DNA of 41,467 nucleotides from Akkermansiaceae bacterium (GTDB lineage Bacteria; Verrucomicrobiota; Verrucomicrobiia; Verrucomicrobiales; Akkermansiaceae). The notes beneath the pieces are model-generated. The model did not search any database, had not been told where the DNA came from, and was given only the letters and a program-made list of their open reading frames with translations. The stretch's first letter is position 1; every line of letters begins with the position of its first letter. The stretch covers positions 1 to 41,467 of the forward strand of contig JALZVA010000189.1 in assembly GCA_023301335.1 (NCBI GenBank), in the 5' to 3' direction. Shown here in pieces: positions 23,080 through 31,120 of the stretch. The position numbers were made by a program, and so were the translations under genes.

Positions 23080-25416
23080 ATGCAGCGTGGCTTTCTACTC
23101 TATTTTCTAACTATTGGTTCTCTTTTAGCTCAAGAGAATCAGGAGGATGAACTGAGTGTCGGCATCCCCACGATTCCAACGATTCCTGACAGGGTGGAAA
23201 TTCTCCAAGAGTTCGGGTATACAGAATTTGACTATCCATCTAGCCAGTTGCGCTATCATGGCGACTTTCAGCTCACAGCTGAACATGGCTTAGAAATGAA
23301 CTCTAATAATGCGATCTTCGATTTTAAAGCGGGGACTATCAACTTAGATGGCGATGTCTCTATCTATAACCATGGTATTCTCCAACGTGGTAACCACGCT
23401 TCCTATAATTTAAACACCAAGAATCTCACGACGAAAGGTCTCGCAGTGAGTGCCGGCCCGTCTCCAGGCGCCAGCCTTCCGACCCTTTTACTGGAATCAG
23501 GAAAATTTCAATCTATCACAGATAAGAGAGGAAACTCATTTCTAGTGGGTGAAGACGCAGGGATCACCACGCATGATGTAGCCAATCCAAATTTTTGGCT
23601 CCGTGCAGATGAAATTAGAATCTACCCAGAGAAGAGGATCACTTTCAGAGATCTAAAAATTTACTTCCTCGATACTCCTGTGCTCAGGCTCCCTTACTTC
23701 GCCCAAAGTCTAAATAGCGAGCTCGGATATCACTTCTCTCCTGGAGTCCGCACGACATGGGGTGCCTATCTCTTAAACCGTTATGGTATTCTGATCACTG
23801 GTGATGAAGATGGTTTCCTTTACGACGAGGGAGAGCCTTGGTTACTCGCGCAAATTTTAGCTGATATCCGCACTCAAAAAGGTATCGGAACCGGTCTTGA
23901 CCTCATTGATACGCGGCAGTCTAAAAACCCAAATTTAACAGGTTTAAGCTTTTATTACGCAAATGACTTGGACCCTAACGCGACACGCTCAGGCCTCGAC
24001 AGAGGAAGAGTGAACGAGGACCGCTTCAGAATTTCATTACAACACAGGTTAGATATCTACGACGGGCACCGAGGAAACACCTTTTTTGATACCAACCTCA
24101 CCTGGCTAAGTGATGAATATTTCTTAGAAGATTTTGATAGCAGCAGTTTTCAGGTAGATCCCGATCCAGATAACACACTCTCTCTGCTCCACCGCCATCC
24201 AAAATTTCTCGCAGGTCTTACCACCCGACTTAGGCTCAATGATTTTCACGATAACTCTACGAGCTCTCCTGAGTTTTTCCTAGATATCCTCAAAAAGCCT
24301 ATTTTTAATACACCTTTACTCTATGAAGGGTCGTTGTCAGCAGGAATTTATGACGAGACTTTATCCTCAGAAAACCGTGCTGCGCTCAGAGATTCTCTTA
24401 ACTCTGTTACGCCAGGCTCTGAAGAAGAATTATCTATCCAAAACCTTTTAGATAACAGAGGGTTCAACCGCTTCCACACGTGGCATGAGTTTTCCCTACC
24501 GTTACATATTCACGATGGAATCGGTCTCGTCCCTCACGCTGGAGTAGGCTACACCAGTTACTGGGATATAGATAATGGAAGTAGTAGCTTTGACCGTACT
24601 CTATTCCAAGCCGGTGTAGATTTTTCCTTAAAGTTCTCCAAGCGTCACGATCATGTTAAAATCAAAAAGCTGGGGATCAACGGCCTCCTTCATACCTTTC
24701 AACCCTATGCAAATTTCACAGTCCTGAGGACTGACAGCTTTGATGATTCCTTCATCGGCATTCAACGCCTTACCCCAACCACAGAGGTGCGCCCTATCAA
24801 AGTGGGTCGTTTCTATAGTCTTGATGAGCTTAATCAATCGACCATTCTCAGGCTTGGGGTTAGGAATAACCTTTTTACCAAGAGGGATGGAAGCTCGCAC
24901 CCATGGTTAAGCCTAGATACGTATTTCGATACATTTATTGATGACCCAGAATTTGACAGGGAGTTCTCTAACCTCTACAATCAACTCACATGGAACCCAA
25001 AACCGTGGGTCCAATTAGACCTTAACGCTCAGTTCCCCATCACCAGTGAGAGTGAGGGATTCTCTGAATACTCTATCAACACCACCTTCCAACCTTCAAA
25101 AAGCACCGAGATTGGTCTCCGTTACCGCTTCCTATCTTCACATCCAACATTAGAAGATAGTAGTAGAATAGATATGAGGCTCTATAATCGCCTTAACGAA
25201 CGCTGGGGGTTTAGTGCATTTCAGCGATGGGAACTCGATGACGGAACAGTTGAGTTACAAGAGTATTCACTCCATCGTGACCTTGGAAGCTGGAATATTT
25301 CTGGTGGACTCTTTAGAAGAGATAATAGAATTAGGAGAGAACTGGGCTTCTCTCTTGCGTTCACTCTTAAAGAATTCCCTTCCGTCTCAGTCCCTATTAC
25401 TCTAGATAACGAATAA
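23080..25416 (+). CDS. lptD: LptD-like LPS-assembly outer-membrane protein
   Basis: This is a 778-residue outer-membrane protein with a signal peptide (about 1-17, ending LLA). The N-terminal part (about 50-200) has the OstA/LptA-like jellyroll pattern (LRYHGDFQLTAEHGLEMNSNNAIFDFKAGTI split over strands), and the remainder is a long beta-barrel (LptD_C) with alternating hydrophobic strands to the C-terminal FTLKEF...VSVPITL. LptD inserts LPS into the outer leaflet with LptE. Cysteines that form the paired disulfides of E. coli LptD are absent here, as in several other phyla. The next gene begins one base after its stop. The LPS-transport call is strong from fold and context (lptF, lptG, kdsB). 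Confidence 0.85.
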   Translation: MQRGFLLYFLTIGSLLAQENQEDELSVGIPTIPTIPDRVEILQEFGYTEFDYPSSQLRYHGDFQLTAEHGLEMNSNNAIFDFKAGTINLDGDVSIYNHGILQRGNHASYNLNTKNLTTKGLAVSAGPSPGASLPTLLLESGKFQSITDKRGNSFLVGEDAGITTHDVANPNFWLRADEIRIYPEKRITFRDLKIYFLDTPVLRLPYFAQSLNSELGYHFSPGVRTTWGAYLLNRYGILITGDEDGFLYDEGEPWLLAQILADIRTQKGIGTGLDLIDTRQSKNPNLTGLSFYYANDLDPNATRSGLDRGRVNEDRFRISLQHRLDIYDGHRGNTFFDTNLTWLSDEYFLEDFDSSSFQVDPDPDNTLSLLHRHPKFLAGLTTRLRLNDFHDNSTSSPEFFLDILKKPIFNTPLLYEGSLSAGIYDETLSSENRAALRDSLNSVTPGSEEELSIQNLLDNRGFNRFHTWHEFSLPLHIHDGIGLVPHAGVGYTSYWDIDNGSSSFDRTLFQAGVDFSLKFSKRHDHVKIKKLGINGLLHTFQPYANFTVLRTDSFDDSFIGIQRLTPTTEVRPIKVGRFYSLDELNQSTILRLGVRNNLFTKRDGSSHPWLSLDTYFDTFIDDPEFDREFSNLYNQLTWNPKPWVQLDLNAQFPITSESEGFSEYSINTTFQPSKSTEIGLRYRFLSSHPTLEDSSRIDMRLYNRLNERWGFSAFQRWELDDGTVELQEYSLHRDLGSWNISGGLFRRDNRIRRELGFSLAFTLKEFPSVSVPITLDNE

Positions 25417-25417
25417 C

Positions 25418-26041
25418 ATGAATATCCTTACACAGCTCCAATGGAGATACGCCACTAAGCAATTTGATAAAACGAAACACATCGATAGCGCCACTCTCAA
25501 AAAAATAACCGACAGCCTTGTGCTCACTCCTTCTTCTTTCGGCCTTCAACCATGGAAGTTTATAGTCATCTCTGAGCCCACTCTCAAAGAATCCTTATTA
25601 CCTCATTCCTGGAACCAGCCCCAAATCACTGACTGCTCTCACTTAATTGTGCTGATGGCTAAGGAGCATGTCACAAAAGAGGATATTGACCTTTTCCTAG
25701 ACGACTCTGTCGCAAAAAGAGGCGGCAGTAGAGACGACCTCAAAGACTATGAGGGAATGATGAACGGATTCATTAACAGAATGAGTGAAGACGCTAAGTT
25801 TAATTGGGCCAAAAATCAAGTTTACATAGCCTTAGGCCAGCTCCTAACAACAGCTGCATTACTCGAAGTCGACGCTTGCCCGCTAGAAGGTATTTCTCCT
25901 CAAGATTATGATTCCGTTCTAGGCATAGAAGGCTACAAAACCGTTTTGGCTTGTGCCTTAGGCTATCGATTAGATGGCGATAAATACGCCGATTTAGAAA
26001 AAATAAGATTCAGCAGTGACACAATTATCGAGCATAGATAA
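25418..26041 (+). CDS. nitroreductase-family NAD(P)H:FMN oxidoreductase
   Basis: This is a 207-residue flavoprotein of the NfsB/NfnB type. The N-terminal RYATKQFD motif, the FMN-phosphate region TPSSFGLQPWKFIVIS and the C-terminal ALGYR pattern are the nitroreductase signature, and LEVDACPLEGISPQDYD fits the NfsB-like subgroup closely. It would reduce nitroaromatics or quinones with NAD(P)H; physiological substrate unknown. It begins one base after lptD ends, so is co-transcribed, and its last 26 bases overlap the next frame. Confidence 0.92.
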   Translation: MNILTQLQWRYATKQFDKTKHIDSATLKKITDSLVLTPSSFGLQPWKFIVISEPTLKESLLPHSWNQPQITDCSHLIVLMAKEHVTKEDIDLFLDDSVAKRGGSRDDLKDYEGMMNGFINRMSEDAKFNWAKNQVYIALGQLLTTAALLEVDACPLEGISPQDYDSVLGIEGYKTVLACALGYRLDGDKYADLEKIRFSSDTIIEHR

Positions 26042-26681
26042 GAGAGAGCATCTTCTCATCTTGTTTATTAAGGAACCCGTTGCAGGGGGCCTTAAGTTCA
26101 CTATGGCTTCTGAAACTTCTCCAGAAGAAGCCAACTACCGCTATCAGAGTCTAGTCTTAACTTTACTTAAACAACTTAAGGGACTTTCTCATACAGACAT
26201 CCGTTTTATTGTTAGACCAGCGGACGGTATTGATGCTGTTAAATTCTGGATCCTTAGTGAGCTCGAAGGCACCTTTGACGTCTTAAATGAATCTAGCTTC
26301 CTCTTCAGTCCCACTGATGACACAGGCCCTTATACCATTAGCTTCATTGAAGACGTGCAGAAAAGCATTCACGAGGTCAGGGAAGAATCCCTCAGAGAAA
26401 ATTACTCTACCATAAGTATACAAGGTATGAACTGTCCAGAATGTGGTGCCCGCTGGATTCATATGGCCCAGCTCCTGGCTACTACGAAGCATAAAAAAAT
26501 TATTGGCTACACCGATTCAGGCTCTATCTATCTTAGCTGCACAACTAAAGGCTATTCAGGAGAAGCGATAACACTACCTTCGCTTCCAAAAGTAAAATCA
26601 GCGAATGACTGGGAGACCGCTCTCACTGCTCCTATCGGGGGAAAATTAAATAAAATATACCGCAAGCTAACAGGAACCTAG
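26016..26681 (+). CDS. diverged DUF2064 (TIGR04282)-like glycosyltransferase homologue
   Basis: I read this 221-residue protein as a diverged member of the DUF2064/TIGR04282 family (GT-A-like, cofC-like fold). LLILFIKEPVAGGLKF matches the family opening, where active members have a VPGxVKTRL-like start, and IQGMNCPECGARWIHMAQLL matches the IGSDCPEL segment. The KTRL signature is replaced by KFTM, and the family GPxxDGGYYL loop reads YTDSGSIYLSC. Both metal or nucleotide-sugar sites therefore look altered. The start is GTG at 26016, inside the nitroreductase gene; no better start exists before the conserved strand. Cys140 and Cys143 form a CPEC pair. It may be a non-catalytic relative. Confidence 0.6.
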   Translation: MTQLSSIDKREHLLILFIKEPVAGGLKFTMASETSPEEANYRYQSLVLTLLKQLKGLSHTDIRFIVRPADGIDAVKFWILSELEGTFDVLNESSFLFSPTDDTGPYTISFIEDVQKSIHEVREESLRENYSTISIQGMNCPECGARWIHMAQLLATTKHKKIIGYTDSGSIYLSCTTKGYSGEAITLPSLPKVKSANDWETALTAPIGGKLNKIYRKLTGT

Positions 26682-26706
26682 CTAGCATTATTATAAGATT
26701 TCTCTT

Positions 26707-27504
26707 TTACCAGAGAGCTTTGGGCTTTCCCAAATTTCCTACAATTTCTTTAATCTCGTCTGCAAATTGGAGTGCACTCGAATGCCTACGACCTGGGTCC
26801 TTGGCCATCGCTTTTACGATGAAGTGGACAAACGCTTGGTCACGGTCAAATAAGTGATTGAAATTTACATTATGCGCATCAGGAAGCATCCGCGTTAGCA
26901 CCGTATACATTAATGCCCCCATCGCATACAAATCTGTCTGTAAGGAGACCTTTTCTGGATTCTTCCAAATTTCAGGAGCTGCATAACCTTCACTACCGAC
27001 TGCTTCTAATTCATCTACGTCTTCGCCCGCGCAAAATGCTAAACCAAAATCTACTAGCTTTGGTTCATAATTTTCAGTCATCATGACATTTTCCGGTTTT
27101 ATATCCCGGTGGAGAACCCTCATCTCGTGAGCATATTGAAGTCCCTCAGCAACTTTAATAACAAGGTTACCAGCCTCTTCATCAGTAAAGCTTTTATCGG
27201 CAATAAGTTCTAACAGATTACCATACGCACAGTATTCCATCAAAATATAGTAAAATTCTTCACGTTCCCCGTAATCAAATACTTTAACAATATTAGGATG
27301 ATCAAATTCACTTAGTAGCCGTCCTTCTTTCTGGAACTGAGAAATAGCAGTTCTTGTTTTTTTACGCAGAATTTTAAGGGCTAGTTCATCCCCTGTTGAA
27401 ACCTCTACAACTTTAAAGACAATTCCCTCACCTCCCTCGCCTAAAACGCTATTTATCAGGAACTCTGGAAACAGTTCTTTTATTTTAGCTTCTTCTTCAA
27501 TCAT
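26707..27504 (-). CDS. soluble Ser/Thr protein kinase (kinase A)
   Basis: This is a Hanks-type protein kinase consisting of little but the catalytic domain (265 residues). The glycine loop GEGGEGIV begins at residue 22; Lys44 and Glu60 form the ATP-anchoring pair; HRDIKPEN holds the catalytic Asp134; DFG is at 152-154; YAAPE ends the activation segment. It therefore looks active. No transmembrane, PASTA, WD or TPR region is attached, unlike many planctomycetal and verrucomicrobial kinases. It shares the N-terminal layout (EEEAKIKELFPEF) with its neighbour 14 bases upstream in the same transcript, suggesting duplication. Substrates are unknown. Confidence 0.94.
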   Translation of the reverse strand: MIEEEAKIKELFPEFLINSVLGEGGEGIVFKVVEVSTGDELALKILRKKTRTAISQFQKEGRLLSEFDHPNIVKVFDYGEREEFYYILMEYCAYGNLLELIADKSFTDEEAGNLVIKVAEGLQYAHEMRVLHRDIKPENVMMTENYEPKLVDFGLAFCAGEDVDELEAVGSEGYAAPEIWKNPEKVSLQTDLYAMGALMYTVLTRMLPDAHNVNFNHLFDRDQAFVHFIVKAMAKDPGRRHSSALQFADEIKEIVGNLGKPKALW

Positions 27505-27518
27505 TTAGTCAATAGGAT

Positions 27519-28331
27519 CTAACCGCAATTTCCCCAACTTTTCAGCATGCTTAAAAGCTTTAATTTCACTTCAGCAATAGATTTTGTTCTTTTTTCGACA
27601 TCAGGATTCATCGCATTTCTGACAATCATCTTAAATCTAGGGTCAAAGCCCTGTAGTTTATCAAAGTCTGGAGATTTTGCATCAGGGATTTCTTTCGTCA
27701 ACATGTTATAAATAATGCCTCCCATGGCATACACATCCACTCGATAATCGATCTCTTTAGGACTTGTGATCACCTCAGGAGCTGCATAGCCTTTACTCCC
27801 TACCGCTGTGTATTTGTAATTCGGGTTATCCAAATTAACGGCCAGCCCAAAGTCCATGATCTTTGGCGTCCAATCCTCTGAGATCATGATATTATCAGGC
27901 TTCATATCCCTGTGCACATAATGCTTTTCGTGCGCATACTCTAAACCTTCACAAATCATAACCGCGAAGTTTGCCACACTTTGTTCGTCAAATTTATACT
28001 CATTTAAGACATTAAACAAAGTCCCGCGCTCAATATAATCCATGATCAGAAAGGGCATTTGCTCAGCTTCCCCGTGGTCATGAATTTTCACAATATTGGG
28101 ATGGTCCATCGCTTGTTGCGCTTCGGCTTCGGATCTGAACTCAACTTGCGTTCTTACATTCCTCTCGCCTACTAAAACTTTTATAGCATATGCCTTATTT
28201 TCCCTTAGGGCATAAAATACAGCGCCAGATGAACCTATTCCCACGAGTATTTGAACATCATAGCTAGGAAAAAGACGCTTCATCTCTTCAAGCGTTGGCA
28301 CAGGGTATCCATTAATTTCCTCTAAATTCAT
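27519..28331 (-). CDS. soluble Ser/Thr protein kinase (kinase B)
   Basis: This is a second minimal Hanks-type kinase, 270 residues. The loop is GIGSSGAV (31-38), the ATP Lys is Lys51, HRDMKPDN contains Asp142, and DFG is at 160-162, so the catalytic machinery looks intact, though the loop lacks the third conserved Gly pattern seen in kinase A (GEGGEG). The N-terminus (PTLEEMKRLFPSYDVQIL) parallels kinase A. It is the first gene of the two-gene unit and begins 154 bases from a divergent gene for an unknown protein. No sensor domain is present, so regulation must come from partner proteins. Confidence 0.94.
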   Translation of the reverse strand: MNLEEINGYPVPTLEEMKRLFPSYDVQILVGIGSSGAVFYALRENKAYAIKVLVGERNVRTQVEFRSEAEAQQAMDHPNIVKIHDHGEAEQMPFLIMDYIERGTLFNVLNEYKFDEQSVANFAVMICEGLEYAHEKHYVHRDMKPDNIMISEDWTPKIMDFGLAVNLDNPNYKYTAVGSKGYAAPEVITSPKEIDYRVDVYAMGGIIYNMLTKEIPDAKSPDFDKLQGFDPRFKMIVRNAMNPDVEKRTKSIAEVKLKLLSMLKSWGNCG

Positions 28332-28485
28332 AGTAACGACTCTTATAATCTAGACTCTCTTTAACATAATTACAGTATTTTTTTTACAAATAATAAAAGC
28401 ATATATTCTACAAAAATAACGCTAAAGGTCAACAATTTGGATTGTATTCTCTTTTCCGTATTATACAAATTCTTCCAATAATTAA
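28332..28485. other. AT-rich divergent spacer between kinase B and the unknown protein
   Basis: This 154-base spacer serves two divergent genes. It contains poly-T and poly-A tracts (around 28380-28387 and 28412-28416). On the plus strand a TTATAC/TATTAT box near 28459-28466 is a possible -10; a matching -35 (TTGGAT, 28437-28442) is weak. Nothing else distinct is seen. Confidence 0.3.
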
Positions 28486-28914
28486 ATGATGATTAAAAAA
28501 ATCTTAGGCATAGCTCCAAAACAACCTGTAACTTCGTGGAACCACCCCGTCTTAGGACAAGCTCACTGGAATGATGACTACAATGGCTGGGTCGGAGTCA
28601 CTGGTGGTATAAGCTATGTTCTCCCATTCGATAAATCAGGGGAGCCTAATAAAAAACTTCTCGGCTATGTAGAAACAATGGTGGGCAATCCGTCTATGTT
28701 CGCCGACCTCATGGTCCAAGCTAAGAATGAAGCAGTTAGAAACTTTAGCGACTTCCTTAAACCTGAAATCGAAGCACTTCAACCTGGTTTTGTGCACTTT
28801 TCATTTGAATCAAAGCAAGCTTCGATGATCGTCGATATGCTAGGGGGAGCTCCTGAACGCCCTTGGAAAATCCTCTATAAGAACCTCGATAGCCAAAGCT
28901 TAAAATTTAAGTAG
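28486..28914 (+). CDS. hypothetical protein divergent from the kinase pair
   Basis: I do not recognise this 142-residue protein. It is soluble with no signal peptide. The N-terminal half is tryptophan-rich and beta-like (TSWNHPVLGQAHWNDDYNGW, then VGVTGG), reminiscent of small domains that sit in immunity-type or DUF6985-like proteins, but the resemblance is weak. The C-terminal half is helical (about 80-115), then FVHFSFESKQ and a charged tail. It has no Cys. Its gene ends overlapping the RibD_C gene by eight bases in the convergent direction. Sharing a divergent spacer with the kinase pair makes a functional link possible. Confidence 0.75.
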   Translation: MMIKKILGIAPKQPVTSWNHPVLGQAHWNDDYNGWVGVTGGISYVLPFDKSGEPNKKLLGYVETMVGNPSMFADLMVQAKNEAVRNFSDFLKPEIEALQPGFVHFSFESKQASMIVDMLGGAPERPWKILYKNLDSQSLKFK

Positions 28915-29542
28915 CACGCTTCTTTTTACGGTAATGTAGGTAGCACTCCTGCTCTTCACCGACCTCCAGAGAAATCAGTTCGTAATGCCTACTTTCAGGT
29001 AAATACTCACCTCTCTGCCCTGATATTGTGGGAGCTTCCTCTCCTCCAAAAAATGTAGTGCCAGACCACGTTAAAAACAACTCATCTACCAGATCTCTTT
29101 CCATCAGAGACTTCACCACAGCTCCACCACCTTCACAGTGAAGGTATCGGATTCCTTTACTAAATAAGTAGCCCACAGCCTCTTCTATAGAATCCACTGC
29201 TACCTCATTTTCTTCCTTTGCCTTTCTTAACGTCACAAAGAGGAGCTCCTCAGCTGTCTCAACCTGAAAAAAAGGATGTGTTAAATCCCACTCTCCTTTC
29301 CCTGAAATAACACAGCGTAAAGGCTGTTTCCTTCCCTTCAAAACTCTATCAGGTATGATTAAGCGCATTTTATCCGCTTCTAAAGTTCCCCGCCCTACCA
29401 AAAGCGCATCAGCATTCACTCTCAGTTCTAAAAGTTTTTCTAAATCAGTTTTAGGTGTAAACCCGGAAGCGGTGTAATTCCTCGTAGAAATCTTACCATC
29501 CAGTGTCATTGCCAAATTCACTGATATATGTGGGCGACTCAT
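28907..29542 (-). CDS. RibD_C-domain (dihydrofolate-reductase-fold) reductase
   Basis: This is a 211-residue protein with the RibD C-terminal / DHFR-like fold that, in RibD, reduces the ribosylamino-pyrimidine of riboflavin synthesis with NADPH. Its N-terminus ISVNLAMTLDGKIST and ADALLVGRGTLEAD are diagnostic, as are EGGGAVVKSLM and DELFLTW. There is no deaminase domain attached, so it is either the reductase half of riboflavin synthesis working with a separate deaminase, or a paralogue with another pteridine-like substrate; both exist in the family. It precedes pssA only in orientation: pssA lies 11 bases upstream in the same direction. Confidence 0.88.
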   Translation of the reverse strand: MSRPHISVNLAMTLDGKISTRNYTASGFTPKTDLEKLLELRVNADALLVGRGTLEADKMRLIIPDRVLKGRKQPLRCVISGKGEWDLTHPFFQVETAEELLFVTLRKAKEENEVAVDSIEEAVGYLFSKGIRYLHCEGGGAVVKSLMERDLVDELFLTWSGTTFFGGEEAPTISGQRGEYLPESRHYELISLEVGEEQECYLHYRKKKRAT

Positions 29543-29553
29543 AAATCAGACGA

Positions 29554-30390
29554 TTAGCTAGGCTCTCTGCTCTTGACTAAATTTTTCCCAGATTTCGTGA
29601 AAAAACGCCTATAGATCCCAAAAAGAAGGTAGAGAGAGAAAATCACTGTAGGCATAAACCAACGAGTCTGTTCATAAAAGAATAGCATCATCACAAATGC
29701 TCCAAGCACGATGCTCCCGATGCTCCCTTTTGTTTTCCAATCAACCTTCTTGAAACTTGGATATTTAATATCGCTGACCATTAAAAAGGCTAATCCTAGC
29801 ATCGCTCCAGCTAACACCCAATTCCACCAATCAGCCATTTCCTTTGAGTTTTTCTCAAAATAGATAATCAAAAATGTCAGCGAAGCAATGAAGCCCGCAG
29901 CCATTGGGATAGGAATACCTCTAAAATTATTCTTATCTGAGGAGCTCGACTCCATATTAATCAAGCAGTTAAACCTTGCTAAACGGATCGCCCCACAAAG
30001 TAAGTAAATAAACGCAATCGCCCAACTTAGCTTATCCAAATGCAAATCAAACAGCACCGCTCTTGAGACAAGCAGAGCGGGAGCCACACCAAAGGAAACC
30101 ACATCACAAATCGAGTCAAATTCTTGTCCAAATGGAGATTCCTGACCGCCTAACCGTGCCAATCGCCCGTCCAGTAAATCAAACAAGCACGAGCCAAATA
30201 TCAAATAAATCGCGGTTTGGTAAGAAACATATGCCTTACTGAAATCATAGCCCTCAGCACCCCCGTTTTCATAGCCTTCACGCATCCCATTAAAAATCAT
30301 TAAAATGGCAAAAAAACCACAGCAGAGATTACCCGCTGTCATCAAGTTTGGCAGTAGGTAAATTTTTGGTTCTTCTGGTTCCTTGCTCAT
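29554..30390 (-). CDS. pssA: CDP-diacylglycerol-serine O-phosphatidyltransferase
   Basis: This is an integral-membrane CDP-alcohol phosphatidyltransferase that makes phosphatidylserine, the precursor of phosphatidylethanolamine. The motif D-G-x2-A-R-x8-G-x3-D-x3-D is seen as DLLDGRLARL...GQEFDSICDVVSFG, with all the metal-binding Asp residues. PNLMTAGNLCCGFFAI is the PssA-type first helix; at least six hydrophobic segments follow. At 278 residues it is of the archaeal/Bacillus (type II) kind, not the E. coli type. It lies 11 bases before the RibD_C gene, as the first gene of that unit, divergent from the rhodanese-like gene. Confidence 0.95.
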   Translation of the reverse strand: MSKEPEEPKIYLLPNLMTAGNLCCGFFAILMIFNGMREGYENGGAEGYDFSKAYVSYQTAIYLIFGSCLFDLLDGRLARLGGQESPFGQEFDSICDVVSFGVAPALLVSRAVLFDLHLDKLSWAIAFIYLLCGAIRLARFNCLINMESSSSDKNNFRGIPIPMAAGFIASLTFLIIYFEKNSKEMADWWNWVLAGAMLGLAFLMVSDIKYPSFKKVDWKTKGSIGSIVLGAFVMMLFFYEQTRWFMPTVIFSLYLLFGIYRRFFTKSGKNLVKSREPS

Positions 30391-30436
30391 ATTTTTTCGA
30401 TTTAGTGAGGTCTGTGAGAAATGCTAGAAGAAGTAT

Positions 30437-30448
30437 TGGAAATTTCCA
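30437..30448. promoter_or_regulatory. 12-bp perfect palindrome in the pssA/rhodanese divergent spacer
   Basis: TGGAAATTTCCA is a perfect palindrome in the 83-base spacer between the pssA and rhodanese-like starts. It overlaps a weak TTGGAA/TAATGT promoter pair (30436-30441 and 30459-30464) reading toward the rhodanese gene. It is a candidate operator, but no regulator can be named. Confidence 0.25.
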
Positions 30449-30473
30449 GTATATTCAGTAATGTCCTCCCAAC

Positions 30474-31010
30474 ATGGCTAATTTAACCCAGCATACCAGC
30501 ATGAACCAATTAAACGCCCACTTCCCAGGAGCTCGGCGTGCCTTGTTCGCAAAGTACCATATTGGGGGCTGTTCATCCTGTGCTTACAAAGATGATGAAA
30601 CGATCGCTGAAGTCGCCGAGAGAAATGAATTCTCTGTAGAAGAAGCCATCCAGCATATCCTCGAAAGCCATACCTTTGATACCAAGATGATGCTCAGCCC
30701 ATTAGAAGCTCAGCAACATCTAGAAAAAGGAGCGCAACTCATCGACACCCGCACCCGTGAAGAACATGAAGCGGTAGCCATTAAAAACTCACTCTTCCTC
30801 ACCCAAGAGCTTCAGCAAGAGGCCTTTGGAACATGGCATAAAGACCAGATCGTCATCCTCTATGATCATCTGGGGGATAAGGCACTCGATACCTGCGCTT
30901 GGTTCAAAGGTCACAACCTCAACAACACCTTCATTATCAAAGGAGGTATCGATGCTTGGAGTCAGGAAATTGATTCATCACTGGCACGCTATAGGCTAGA
31001 ATTAGAATAG
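30474..31010 (+). CDS. DUF1858/ScdA-N-like plus inactive rhodanese-domain protein
   Basis: This is a 178-residue two-part protein. The N-terminal 65 residues resemble the short helical redox domain found in DUF1858 or ScdA_N proteins (NQLNAHFPGARRALFAKYHIGG, then Cys33-x2-Cys36 in GGCSSC), thought to bind or sense iron-sulfur or nitrosative species. The C-terminal 105 residues are a rhodanese fold (LSPLEAQQHL, IDTRTREEHEAVAI, IIKGGIDAWSQEI). The rhodanese active-site Cys is missing: the loop after IVILY reads DHLGDK, with Asp131 where Cys should be. It thus cannot be a classical sulfurtransferase; a structural or sensing role is inferred. Confidence 0.8.
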   Translation: MANLTQHTSMNQLNAHFPGARRALFAKYHIGGCSSCAYKDDETIAEVAERNEFSVEEAIQHILESHTFDTKMMLSPLEAQQHLEKGAQLIDTRTREEHEAVAIKNSLFLTQELQQEAFGTWHKDQIVILYDHLGDKALDTCAWFKGHNLNNTFIIKGGIDAWSQEIDSSLARYRLELE

Positions 31011-31120
31011 TCCGCCGCTCTTGAAAAAGGCACGATAGTTACCATCTTTTCATCTCTTTTCATCCATTTTACGCACATATAGTTTACTAAATTTTTCGTA
31101 ATCTTACCACATTTTATACT

